Shown here: positions 52,788 through 62,022 of the stretch, piece by piece | How the letters are laid out: every line of letters begins with the position of its first letter | Numbering within the stretch: the first letter of the stretch is position 1 | DNA from: Endotrypanum monterogeii | Lineage: Eukaryota > Euglenozoa > Kinetoplastea > Trypanosomatida > Trypanosomatidae | NCBI GenBank assembly: GCA_000333855.2 | Contig: CM007320.1 | Span: 2,647,684 to 2,711,683, forward strand | DNA length: 64,000 nucleotides | Direction of reading: 5' to 3' | The notes under the pieces: model-generated | Databases searched by the model: none | Told to the model about the DNA's origin: nothing | Seen by the model: only the letters and a program-made list of their open reading frames with translations | Made by a program: the position numbers and the translations under genes

Positions 52788-55259
52788 ATGAAGCGTTCTC
52801 GGCAGGAGAATCGCCGCCTAGGCCCTGCTGCTGCGGCCATGCGCCGCCATGACGTGTACCGGGACGGCCGTCAAGCGGAGGAGCAGGTGAGTATCCAGAA
52901 GCTCTTTCGGGACGCAGTGGCAATGCAAAAGTTCCATTCCCCAAACCAGTCAGGCGCCGCGGCCCGTGTGATGATACACAGTCGGGAGGAGCTCGCTCTT
53001 TATCGCCAGAAGCGGCGTTCAGAGTTGGAAGAAAGCGTGCGACGCGGGTTTAAAGCGATTGGGAATTGGATCCGCTACGCTCGCTGGGAAGCACAGCAGC
53101 GCGATTTTGACCGCATGCGGGCTGTCATGGAGCGGGCCGTTCCCGTACACGGTGAAAATCCAAACCTGTGGCGTGACTATGCTGAGCTAGAGGAGTCCAA
53201 CGGGTTCATCGAACATGCTCGCCAAGTATGGAGCCGCGGGGTGACGGCGCTGCCCTCGAGTGTGGACCTTTGGGTGAAATATCTGGTCATGGAGCAGGCT
53301 GTAGGCCGCGATCAGCGGGTGCGGGATATTTTTCATCGCTGGCTAGCAGGTGATGCGGTACCGCCCTGCGCGTTCGAGCTCGCTGCCCTCTATGAGGCAC
53401 AGCAGCGGTGTCAGGTGGGCTGCCGCGACATCCTTCGCCGCTACGTGGAGCGCTTCAACACACCGGATAGCTGGATGCTGTATAGCGCCACAGAGCAGCA
53501 GGTTTTTGGTGATCGCGGGCGTGCTGTCAAAGTACTGGAGACAGCAATGCGAGCGCTCCCTGACGAGGACCTCTGGGGGCCAGAGGAATGTCGTGTCCCC
53601 CTTGCCCTAGCGGAGGCGCACGTGTCTATTGGCAACATCACGCAAGCGCGAAGTCTGTTCCACAGCGCACTTGAGCACGTGGCAGACCACCCACCATTAC
53701 TTGAGAAGGTGCTGGCGTCTTACAGCCGCTTCGAGCGCCTCTGCGGTGATGGCGCACACTCGGATCGTGTGGCACGACTACGCACTATTCAGCTGTACGA
53801 AGGCCGACTTCTCAAAAATGCGAACGACTTGGATGCGTACCTAACGTTGTATTCACTTTACCGTGATCAGGAGAGCGAGGGCCGCATGGGAGTGGGCAAT
53901 TTGGATAACCAGGTGTCGGCAACAGCGAGCAGCCAAGCTGGATCTACGTCAACGGCTCTCGTCATCCCGCCAAGGGCTCCCACGTCTCAGTCGAGACAGG
54001 TCCTTGAGCGCGCGCTCCAAATTCCTGTTCGCGGCCCTTATTGCGCACAGCAGCGTGCTGTCTTAGTGATGGAGTATGCACGTGTCTGCGAGGTAGACGG
54101 CGAGTTGGATGCGGCCCGGCGCATCCTTGCGCAGGAGATCAAGAGCTTTCCCTTTGAGGCGGCGCTGTGCCCACGGCTGTGGGTGGAGGCAGCATCGATG
54201 GAGGAGCGCCATGGCGATCCCGCACAGGCGCGTCGGTTGTTGCGCGCCGGGTCACACGTGACAAAAGATATTCGTCTGTTTGATGAAGCCATCAAGTTTG
54301 AAGAGCGGCAGCGAGATGCTCTTATTGAGGCAATGCACACCACGGCGCATGAGGCTGCACAGCCATCGGCGAGCGAGGTAGAGGAGGCTTGCGCACCGTA
54401 CGTTGCGGAGCTACGTACCGACTACCAAAATGCGATCCAGGCATTCCCATACGATGTGCAATGGTGGCTCCGCTACGCGAAGCTAGAGGAGCGGGAGCAA
54501 GAAGTTGACCGCGCAGATGCGCTATACGGTGCTTGCATACGTACCTTCAACAGCGAAGCTGAGCGGGTCACATCCTTTGCGCAGCGCTACGACCTCCTCG
54601 GCCACGTTGACACCGCCTGGGCACATCGGATTCATCTCCACTCACGGCGGGCCCGCGCGTTGCAGCGAAGGGTTTCGCGATGCAAAGGAAGCGTCTCGGA
54701 CACTGAGGCGGCGCGCAGCGAGCTCGCGACGCTGCGGGAGAAGCTTTTGTGCTTGTATGCAGCTCTCCTGCAGGACGTCTGGAACGCATACCGGCACGAG
54801 GCAGTGTCATGGTTTTCCCGCTACTTTGAAGCTGGTGAGGGCAGCGGCTCCGGTGTGCTTTCGGGTGAAGCACCAAAGACATTATCCTCGTCTCTTTCAC
54901 CTGCCACTGCGCGCTGGGCAGAGGCAGTAGAGGCGGTGGCCGGGTACATGGAGCGACTAGGAACCGCTAAGGCAGACCAGGGATCGCCACAGGGTCCCAC
55001 AATGGATCTCCGCATCATTTTAAAATCTATGGTTGAGGCGGAGCGTCACTCTATCCGCCGATCCCTGGGCTGGACTGAGGAGACGACCCAATTCGACACT
55101 GTACAGAGGGTGCGCGAGTGGGGTGAACTGTTGCTTTCGCCGCTCCTCAATGAGTGGAGCAAGTTCGAGCTCACCCACGGTGGCTCACTGGAAGCCGTTA
55201 CGGCAGCGATGGAGAAGCCTGTGAAGCGCCGCACACGACTCTTCAAAGCGCGGTCGTAG
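52788..55259 (+). CDS. CRNKL1: Crooked neck-like pre-mRNA splicing factor (CLF1/SYF3), HAT repeats
   Basis: This 823-residue protein is built of HAT (half-a-TPR) repeats. They begin at about residue 83 with WIRYARWEAQQRDFDRMRAV and continue with LWRDYAELEESNGFIEHARQ and VDLWVKYLVMEQAVGRDQRV, the characteristic opening of Crooked neck/Clf1, then run to about residue 790 with variable inserts. CLF1 is a scaffold of the NineTeen complex that links U2/U5/U6 snRNPs during spliceosome activation. In trypanosomatids it is expected to serve trans-splicing as well as the few cis-introns. It is somewhat longer than yeast Clf1 (687). The C-terminus is basic (KRRTRLFKARS). The frame is open upstream of 52788, but the ATG there (MKRSRQENRR) is the first after all candidate acceptors except the most distal one. 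The protein acts in the nucleus. Confidence 0.9.
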   Translation: MKRSRQENRRLGPAAAAMRRHDVYRDGRQAEEQVSIQKLFRDAVAMQKFHSPNQSGAAARVMIHSREELALYRQKRRSELEESVRRGFKAIGNWIRYARWEAQQRDFDRMRAVMERAVPVHGENPNLWRDYAELEESNGFIEHARQVWSRGVTALPSSVDLWVKYLVMEQAVGRDQRVRDIFHRWLAGDAVPPCAFELAALYEAQQRCQVGCRDILRRYVERFNTPDSWMLYSATEQQVFGDRGRAVKVLETAMRALPDEDLWGPEECRVPLALAEAHVSIGNITQARSLFHSALEHVADHPPLLEKVLASYSRFERLCGDGAHSDRVARLRTIQLYEGRLLKNANDLDAYLTLYSLYRDQESEGRMGVGNLDNQVSATASSQAGSTSTALVIPPRAPTSQSRQVLERALQIPVRGPYCAQQRAVLVMEYARVCEVDGELDAARRILAQEIKSFPFEAALCPRLWVEAASMEERHGDPAQARRLLRAGSHVTKDIRLFDEAIKFEERQRDALIEAMHTTAHEAAQPSASEVEEACAPYVAELRTDYQNAIQAFPYDVQWWLRYAKLEEREQEVDRADALYGACIRTFNSEAERVTSFAQRYDLLGHVDTAWAHRIHLHSRRARALQRRVSRCKGSVSDTEAARSELATLREKLLCLYAALLQDVWNAYRHEAVSWFSRYFEAGEGSGSGVLSGEAPKTLSSSLSPATARWAEAVEAVAGYMERLGTAKADQGSPQGPTMDLRIILKSMVEAERHSIRRSLGWTEETTQFDTVQRVREWGELLLSPLLNEWSKFELTHGGSLEAVTAAMEKPVKRRTRLFKARS

Positions 55260-56427
55260 CCCAATTCTCAGAAGGGGCGGGCTAAGCACGAAACTGGTGG
55301 GGTGCGGGGAGTCATCGTACGCCTATGAATATCAGATTTGGCGGTGGAGAACCAAGTCGGTGTCAACTATCTATCGTATTAGTCTGCGCGCTTTTCCTGG
55401 GTATGGTGGTATTGGGTCACTCACTTTCTAGACAGTACGCCAGTTTTTTTCTTTTGTAGCTGCCTCACCACAATACGTGGTTAAAGGAGGAGGGGAGAAG
55501 GAGGGGGGCAACGCAACCTTTAATGAAATGTACCGAATAACGGAATGCAAGCATGTCATTGCTTGATGGTGCTGCTTTCTGTATAAGGCTGTCTGAAAAT
55601 GATCCCCACTGTTTCCATGGCTGCTGAACACTTCCCACTGTGTAGTCATGTGGAGACGTTTCTCTGCAACTCACAGGGTACCCTTGTGGTTTCTTCCCCC
55701 AACAGCTACCTGTGTCGCACGGAGCTAGGGGGGGGGGGAGGAAGTGAGAAGGCCCTCTTCGCTCGAATCAAACGCGACGGTTAAGAAACCAACATCTGCT
55801 GCGGAGCTTAGTTGGTGAAACAGATGAACGTTTACATGTTTTTTCTTCTTGCTTCTTATTTCACTCTCCCGCCCGTGTTATCTTGTATTTTACAATTTCC
55901 TGGCCTTTTGTCAGTTCATGTGAGCGCGATCGGTCCCTTCGCCTCTTTTCTGCTGCAATCTCACGGTGCACCAGCCCCACGACAAAGAAAACATACACAT
56001 ACATACACACATACACATACACGCACAAATAAATAGATAACTATCTATAAAAAAAATAAATATATATATATATATATACATACTGCTCGTTCTTTTCATT
56101 GTTGAAAGTGGCGTGTGTGCGTGTGAGTAGGAAGTAGACTAGGGAGCTGGTAGCCATCGCCTTCCTCCAGGTTTCCTGGCTCGTTGGTACACAGAAGGAA
56201 AAAAAAAGAAGGAGGCCTATGTCCTCGAGCGTTGTGAGTTGAGTACCGGTACAAAATTGTTTATCGAGTTAAACCTCTCTCGGTACATACGACCCCGCGG
56301 ACACCTTCGCTTCTCTGCGAGTTCTCTTTTCTTTCCCACTCTCTCGGTTTCCCAGCAACTGCATTTTTCTTTTAAATCTCCGCGAACCTCCTCCTCATTC
56401 TCCTTTTATTGAAGGTCTTCGTTGGAC

Positions 56428-56459
<32 letters not shown>
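56428..56459. repeat. (CA)n microsatellite
   Basis: About 15 CA units in the spacer upstream of the PH-domain gene. Confidence 0.95.
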
Positions 56460-56460
<1 letters not shown>

Positions 56461-56730
56461 CCAATTGTTATCCCTTCCCTGTTTGTGTGAGTGCTCTTGT
56501 TTCTCGGCTAGATGTTTTTATTTTAATTTCACTTCTCCTCCTTACCTTTCTGTCATCTTTTCACATACTTGTATCATTTGACTCACTTCTATTTCTCTCC
56601 TTTGTACTTTACTAAGGACGTTCTCGTCTTTCTCAGGTCGGCTACGCTGCCGCCCAGAAGCACGGGGTGTAACTCTTTCATAAGCCTCTGGTAGAATTTC
56701 GACGACCGTTCTCATATCCTTGTATATATA

Positions 56731-56770
56731 CCTCTTTCCCCCTTCTCCCGTCTTCCTCCTCTTTTCCTAG
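56731..56770 (+). promoter_or_regulatory. strong polypyrimidine tract and trans-splice acceptor
   Basis: A nearly pure C/T stretch ends in TTTTCCTAG, with the AG at 56769-56770. The ATG at 56792 follows after a 21-nt leader. This is one of the clearest acceptors in the window. Confidence 0.75.
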
Positions 56771-56791
56771 CCTGCTTGGGGCCCTGGAGGC

Positions 56792-59700
56792 ATGAATCGT
56801 GCGGTGACAGATTTGGTTTCGCAGCACGGCCCCATGCCGCACATGGGTATTTTGCGATGTCAAATGGAGCGCCGTGGCCGGCACACGCTCAAGGGATACC
56901 GAAAACGGTTTTGGGTAGTTGATGAGCGTAACGGACGGTTAGAGGTTTACAAGAATGACCAGGAGCACGTACCTATACAAGTATTTCGTGCTGCTGACAT
57001 ACGCAATGTGATCTATTCCGATGACAAGCAGAACCGCTTCTTTGTGATGGTAGTGCAGACACGCGGATCACGTGTCATCAAGTTCCGTATGGCGAGCTTT
57101 GAGGAGCGCGAATCTTGGTCCAAGGCGATTACACATATAATGGACGCCTATTCCGCCATCAACAAGCACAAAAATGTACTGGGCATGGTGCTGCGGCGTG
57201 CGAAAACGGTGTCGGATGCGCTCGGGGTCAACATTTTGATTGACAGCGGGCGCCTGCTTGCTGAGGTAGAAGAGGACTTCCTCCAATACGTCGCCGAAGC
57301 CGTTGACATTGCCTTGGCCAGCGTTACCTCAGTAGTGCGCACGTTCAATGGGGAGGGATTGGAAATGCCGCGAAGCTACATCCTTTACGTCCACACAGTC
57401 ACGGACGAAAAGCTACTTCTCGAGTGCCAGGAAACCAAGTACAATCCAGCTGAGCGAACTATGACCATGAGCGTGTGTCTTTCTCGGGTAATGTCAGATC
57501 GGGTCAGCTTTGTGGTGACGCAGCCAGATGAGGTGTACCGGCTAGTGCAGTCTAGCGTCTTCCGCAATCCTGTGATCGAGGGCTGGATTGAGAAGGAGCG
57601 CAACTGTGCCCGAGCATGTGCTGAGATACAGCATTACCTCGGGCTGCCGGCAGCCCAGCGCAGCTGGGTTACGTTTCAGTGGGGTCAGAATGTCAGCAAC
57701 AGTTCTAAGGTAGAGGCCTTTTTGCAGACCTTCGTCACCGTAGCATTTTTTGAGCGCGCACTGCAGAGTATCAGAGGCGCCGTGAAGCGAGTGGAGCGAC
57801 TCATTGCTGAAGCAGATATGCAGGTAGCCCTTCATAACTTGACTGGCAGCTTCATTTCCACATCAGTACGAGATGGCGGCCTCGTGTCGCCACACACTGT
57901 GTGGCACTCCTCCATGACTTCTAGCGGAGCCATGCAGCTGGAGAGAGCCCTTACTCTCAACAACAGCCTTAATCAACTCACGAATGCGTTGGGCAGCTTC
58001 AGTAGCCCTGCACGTGGTGGCGCGGGTGGCGGTCTCCACAGTCGTGAGCCCTCGACCGGAGGCGGGACAAGCAACTTTCCCTGTCGCGATGCGGGCCACG
58101 AGCTGGCAGTTCAACTTATCCGTGACAACGTGGCAGGCCTCTGCATTCAGCTGGAGAAACATATTATCGAGAAGGGCACCGCACCGCCGCCGATTGTGAC
58201 GGTGCACTCATCCGCATATGAGCAGCATTGCCGACCTGCGTTTCTGCTGATGACGAAGTGTCGTCGCGTATTTCCTCGTAAGCATCCGACAACGGGCGAT
58301 GTACTAAGCGACGAGCTGTACGAGGTTGCTCACAATGCCCTCCTCCAGCAGCAGCTCAGTTCGCTGCGAACCGAACTGAATAGCATATTTGAAAGGAAAG
58401 TGAAAGTGGTGATCATGTGGGATCATCTCTTTCGCGCCGCCGAGTGCCTGAAGGCTCCCCTTAGTGTGGAGGAGTTGCCGATACTCCTTCAGCACGTCAA
58501 GGGGGTTTGTCTCTCGAGGTTACAGCACGTTGCGCAAGTTCTGCGCCTTGCCCACTCAAATGTGCCTGGGCACTTGGAGGACCAAAAAATGCTGTATGAC
58601 ACTTTTTGCAGCCGTGTTGGCACCATTGTTGTTAATTTTCTTCCCTACACGGTCACCAGTGACGCAAGCATTCTGGAGCCGAAGTGGAAAGCCGGGGTAC
58701 TGACCGACACACTGTATTGCACTAGAGCGGAGTCGGTGCCGAGTTTAATGGCGGCCCTCGGTCACGTTCATCGCGGTGTTGCCGGTAAGGGGATACGGGT
58801 TTCGCTTCCTGGGGCCGGCGATAAAAACATTCTTCTTTATGCGGCGGAGGCGAAGCTGGGTGCGTGGTGCGAGAGCTACTGCTCCAACCCCATGCACGTG
58901 GGCTCATATCCGCTGCGTCAATTCCTAGAGGATGAGTTTGACAGTGACACAGATGGAGCGTCTGTTGGGCTGCTGGAGGATACTGACTTTGGCGAAGCGG
59001 TTGCTTACGAGCGCAGCGCGGAGATTGGGCTGCTGACAATGCAGCGAGTTGTGAACATGATTTATGACTCACAGCACCGTGCGCCGGTGGATCTGAAGAT
59101 TGGGTCCGAAGACATCGTGCGCGCCATTCACGCCTTCGTATCCGCCTTCGGTGGTGACAAGCGACCGAGCAAACATGATGTGGCGCGCGTACTCACCATT
59201 AATCTTCAGCGCCTGCGCCAAATGTATGTGCGTGCAGTGGATGATGAGACAACGTCGTTGCTGACATTTTCGCAGGCACGCCAGCTCCTGCGTGATTTTT
59301 GCGAGTACGAGACGAATGAGCAGTACATTGATGGGGCATTGCGCCAGATTTCTTTACTGGGAGTAGAGCCACCTATTTCACCCGCTGCCCCGCAAGGCGG
59401 GTTTGAAAGTGTAGTGCACGAACCGGCAGAGAAGGCGACTGAGGAGACGCGCGTCAACACGAGAGGTAGCAGCGATCCACCATCGGATAACAGGACGCAT
59501 GCGCGTAGTGTCTCTTCCTATAGTGCAAACGGGGTTGATTTAGCCCTTGTAAGGCAAGCGATGAACGACATTCGGATGCCGGGGTTGACTGAGATCTCAA
59601 CTTTATCCGAGCAGAATGGGCTCACACAGACCAGAGTGCGAGCGAACGCTGTCGACGTCACTACTGTTCGCCCCAGGGAAAATCTTCCCAGCGCTTCAGC

Positions 59701-60499
59701 GTTGGTGACGTCACCGTCGGTCGTCAACAGTCGGGGGTCTCGCCTTCGTATCTCGTCTGTAGTGCCTGAATCATTTGATTTTACCTCTGTCACGTACGTG
59801 GCGTTGACGGAGCTGCTACCACGCGAGGCTCGACTGGCTCGCCTTGCGTGGCGTGTTGGATTTGTCTTTGGTCTTGAGAACACTGGCAAGTCGCTTATCG
59901 TCGACTCAATACGGGGTATCGCAAGGCCGACGGTAGCAACGGTGGGTCTCTCCCAGCAAGTCGTTGCCTTTGACGAGTGGGTGTGGGCACTACAAGAGCT
60001 CGGTGGCCGCGAGAGTTTCCGAAAAAATTGGCGCTATTATACACGCCGCATCGAAACCATTCATTTTCTCATGTTTGTTCTGGATGTTCTCGACAAGCAG
60101 ACTCTGGGTGAGGCTCACCAGTATTTGAGGGAGGTCACGCATTACCATCACGACACGCCCCTGCTTGTCGTCTTCAACAATTTCCGTGAGGGGCACCGGC
60201 GCTTTGACATCGCAGAGTTTGAGGCCCTCCTCAAGCTCGAAAAGCTTCGAAAGCAGCACGGGGCTGAAGTGCTGTCCTGTGTGTGCGACATTACAGTGGT
60301 GCATTCGAAGAACCGACAGCTCCCTCAAACGCTGAGCTCCGCGCTAAAACAACTCTCCAGCTTTCTTTTGACTCGATCAAAAGAGCAGAGGCGCGGAGAC
60401 ACAGAAGTTCCTCATGCACCGAAGGCGAACGCGTTTGTTGCAGGAACCGTTGTTGGCGGTGTAGCCGCGGCTGGCGCTGGTGTAGCGCCATCGGTTTAG
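56792..60499 (+). CDS. PH-domain protein with C-terminal ARF-like GTPase domain
   Basis: This 1235-residue protein opens with a pleckstrin homology domain (about 17-118): GILRCQMERR, then GYRKRFWVVDERNGRLEVYK, and a final helix EERESWSKAITHIMDAY with the conserved tryptophan. A long helical middle (about 120-900) is unrecognised; a Ser/Thr/Asn-rich linker (about 870-985) follows. The C-terminal about 200 residues read as an ARF/ARL-type domain: P-loop GLENTGKS at 1027-1034 (family GLDNAGKT), LGGRESFRKNWRYYTRRIET in place of the WDxGG switch II, and FLMFVLDVLD as the next strand. The DxxG aspartate is not conserved, and the NKxD motif reads NNFR, so nucleotide binding or hydrolysis may be weakened. 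PH plus ARF-like suggests a membrane-trafficking or ciliary role, but this is inference. A short hydrophobic Val/Ala/Gly-rich tail ends the protein. Confidence 0.8.
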   Translation: MNRAVTDLVSQHGPMPHMGILRCQMERRGRHTLKGYRKRFWVVDERNGRLEVYKNDQEHVPIQVFRAADIRNVIYSDDKQNRFFVMVVQTRGSRVIKFRMASFEERESWSKAITHIMDAYSAINKHKNVLGMVLRRAKTVSDALGVNILIDSGRLLAEVEEDFLQYVAEAVDIALASVTSVVRTFNGEGLEMPRSYILYVHTVTDEKLLLECQETKYNPAERTMTMSVCLSRVMSDRVSFVVTQPDEVYRLVQSSVFRNPVIEGWIEKERNCARACAEIQHYLGLPAAQRSWVTFQWGQNVSNSSKVEAFLQTFVTVAFFERALQSIRGAVKRVERLIAEADMQVALHNLTGSFISTSVRDGGLVSPHTVWHSSMTSSGAMQLERALTLNNSLNQLTNALGSFSSPARGGAGGGLHSREPSTGGGTSNFPCRDAGHELAVQLIRDNVAGLCIQLEKHIIEKGTAPPPIVTVHSSAYEQHCRPAFLLMTKCRRVFPRKHPTTGDVLSDELYEVAHNALLQQQLSSLRTELNSIFERKVKVVIMWDHLFRAAECLKAPLSVEELPILLQHVKGVCLSRLQHVAQVLRLAHSNVPGHLEDQKMLYDTFCSRVGTIVVNFLPYTVTSDASILEPKWKAGVLTDTLYCTRAESVPSLMAALGHVHRGVAGKGIRVSLPGAGDKNILLYAAEAKLGAWCESYCSNPMHVGSYPLRQFLEDEFDSDTDGASVGLLEDTDFGEAVAYERSAEIGLLTMQRVVNMIYDSQHRAPVDLKIGSEDIVRAIHAFVSAFGGDKRPSKHDVARVLTINLQRLRQMYVRAVDDETTSLLTFSQARQLLRDFCEYETNEQYIDGALRQISLLGVEPPISPAAPQGGFESVVHEPAEKATEETRVNTRGSSDPPSDNRTHARSVSSYSANGVDLALVRQAMNDIRMPGLTEISTLSEQNGLTQTRVRANAVDVTTVRPRENLPSASALVTSPSVVNSRGSRLRISSVVPESFDFTSVTYVALTELLPREARLARLAWRVGFVFGLENTGKSLIVDSIRGIARPTVATVGLSQQVVAFDEWVWALQELGGRESFRKNWRYYTRRIETIHFLMFVLDVLDKQTLGEAHQYLREVTHYHHDTPLLVVFNNFREGHRRFDIAEFEALLKLEKLRKQHGAEVLSCVCDITVVHSKNRQLPQTLSSALKQLSSFLLTRSKEQRRGDTEVPHAPKANAFVAGTVVGGVAAAGAGVAPSV

Positions 60500-61897
60500 A
60501 TTACCTGACTGTGGCCTATGTCACTGTTGCTCTTCAAGGCAACTGCGCGAAGCCCGTGCGCGCTCTCCTTATCCCCACTCCAGAAAGCAGCCAAGGTGAC
60601 GTCAGCTCCGCGTCTCCTACATCAACATGCCCAAAGGCTGGCAAGCACGAGCTCTCTCTATCGTCGAGTAGATTTCCACTGGCGTCGTTTCTTGATTTTG
60701 TTTGCGACTACTTTTTCTTGCGTTTGCGTGCGTGGTGCTTCTCTCTTGCCCCTCTTACAGATGTGCGCAGCTCGAGGATTGTTGTGCACACGGGTTTCGG
60801 CGCAGTGGACGCTGATCTTTTTATTTTTTCAGTACGTGGTTCACCGAGCTATCTTTCCTTCTACTTGATATTGCGTGTTCCCTGTCATAGATGACGCTAG
60901 TCAACGGTTTCCGCTCGCTCTTTTAATAGGTCTGTACAAATACACACACAAAGTTGAACTCTTTTGACGAGTTTGTCATTGTATGTGTCTGTCACAGGTT
61001 TTGGGGTAGATCTCACTTCGGTCTATACATCTGCTTTCTTCAAGGTACGGGCAAGTCAAGTCACCCATCTCACCGCTCATACGACGTGGCTCCTCAAGCC
61101 TGTTTGGACTGAGGAGGGGAGAAAAGGGGTGCGGGGGGGGGAAGGAGGAAGGAAGGTTCGTATCTAGTGCCTCGGATCGAAAAGGTGTCAGGAGAGGATA
61201 CCGCTCTGCATCTCGACGGTTAGGCTCTGCCTCGTGCTGTGCCTGGGCGATTCGTAGTGTGGCACGCGTCTGCGCCATCTTGCTTAGAGGTGGGGTAGTG
61301 GCCTGTGAGTCTACAGTATAGCACCGAGTCCTCGAATTGCGCTGATAAGGAGCCTGCGCCACCTCGAGAGGTGAGCCGCGGGACGATGGGCCTGCTAGCA
61401 GTGGCGGTGACCTGCAAGGGGGCTGAGCAGCCCTTGAGGCGGAGGCTGCGCTCCCAACACTAGTTTTCTTTTTTCACAAACACCTTTCCACTGGCTGCCG
61501 CCATGGGGTGGTCTTGTGGCATGTCGGGTCGAGGAAGGGTCTACTAATTTTTTTATGGCAGTTAAAAAAAAGGTGGACGCTGAAAAACTGGCGGGTAAAC
61601 ATCTCCCCCCCCTCCGAAACAGAGAAACACTTATTTTCACCCTCTCTTCCTTTTCTTCCCCCTTCTTCAGTACCCGAAGAAGCTTAGCCCGTAGAGCTGG
61701 CAACACCTAAGCCTACATACAGACACATACATACAATGGCGCAGGCACGGACAGGCTCCAATAAACAATCTTTTGTATCGTGATTTACTGATCGACATAC
61801 ACCACCAGGCGGGGGGGGGGCGGGCGTACCTACTTCCCTTTCAAAGGCACTATCTGCTTGCGAGGGGAGTCTTTCATTTATTTTTACTTTTCATAGA

Positions 61898-61930
61898 CTT
61901 CCTTTTCCTCGATTCTAACCTGCTCTCGAG
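61898..61930 (+). promoter_or_regulatory. trans-splice acceptor candidate for the GspS-like gene
   Basis: Pyrimidine-rich CTTCCTTTTCCTCGATTC leads to CTGCTCTCGAG with the AG at 61929-61930. The leader to the ATG at 62023 would be 92 nt and contains a TA microsatellite but no other ATG. Confidence 0.5.
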
Positions 61931-61946
61931 GGAGGGAAGATCCTTT

Positions 61947-61968
61947 GTATATATATATATATATATAT
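61947..61968. repeat. (TA)n microsatellite in a probable 5' leader
   Basis: About 11 TA units between the predicted acceptor and the start codon at 62023. Confidence 0.9.
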
Positions 61969-62022
61969 TTACATATTTACTTATTTATTCGTGTATCCCG
62001 GTAGTAGAGAGGCCTTCGAAGC

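Larger units (their letters stand above)
55260..56791 (+). other. intergenic spacer
   Basis: No gene seen. TA tract near 56060-56078, a CA microsatellite at 56428-56459, and a strong pyrimidine tract ending at 56770. Confidence 0.6.
60500..62022 (+). other. intergenic spacer
   Basis: No gene supported; a 203-codon frame at 60283-60894 is the out-of-frame 3' end of the preceding gene running into its UTR. A TA tract at 61947-61968 lies in the probable leader of the last gene. Confidence 0.6.

Noticed and set aside
60283..60894. A 203-codon frame at the end of the PH/ARF-like gene
   Set aside because: Its first third is an alternative frame of the real gene and the rest is UTR.
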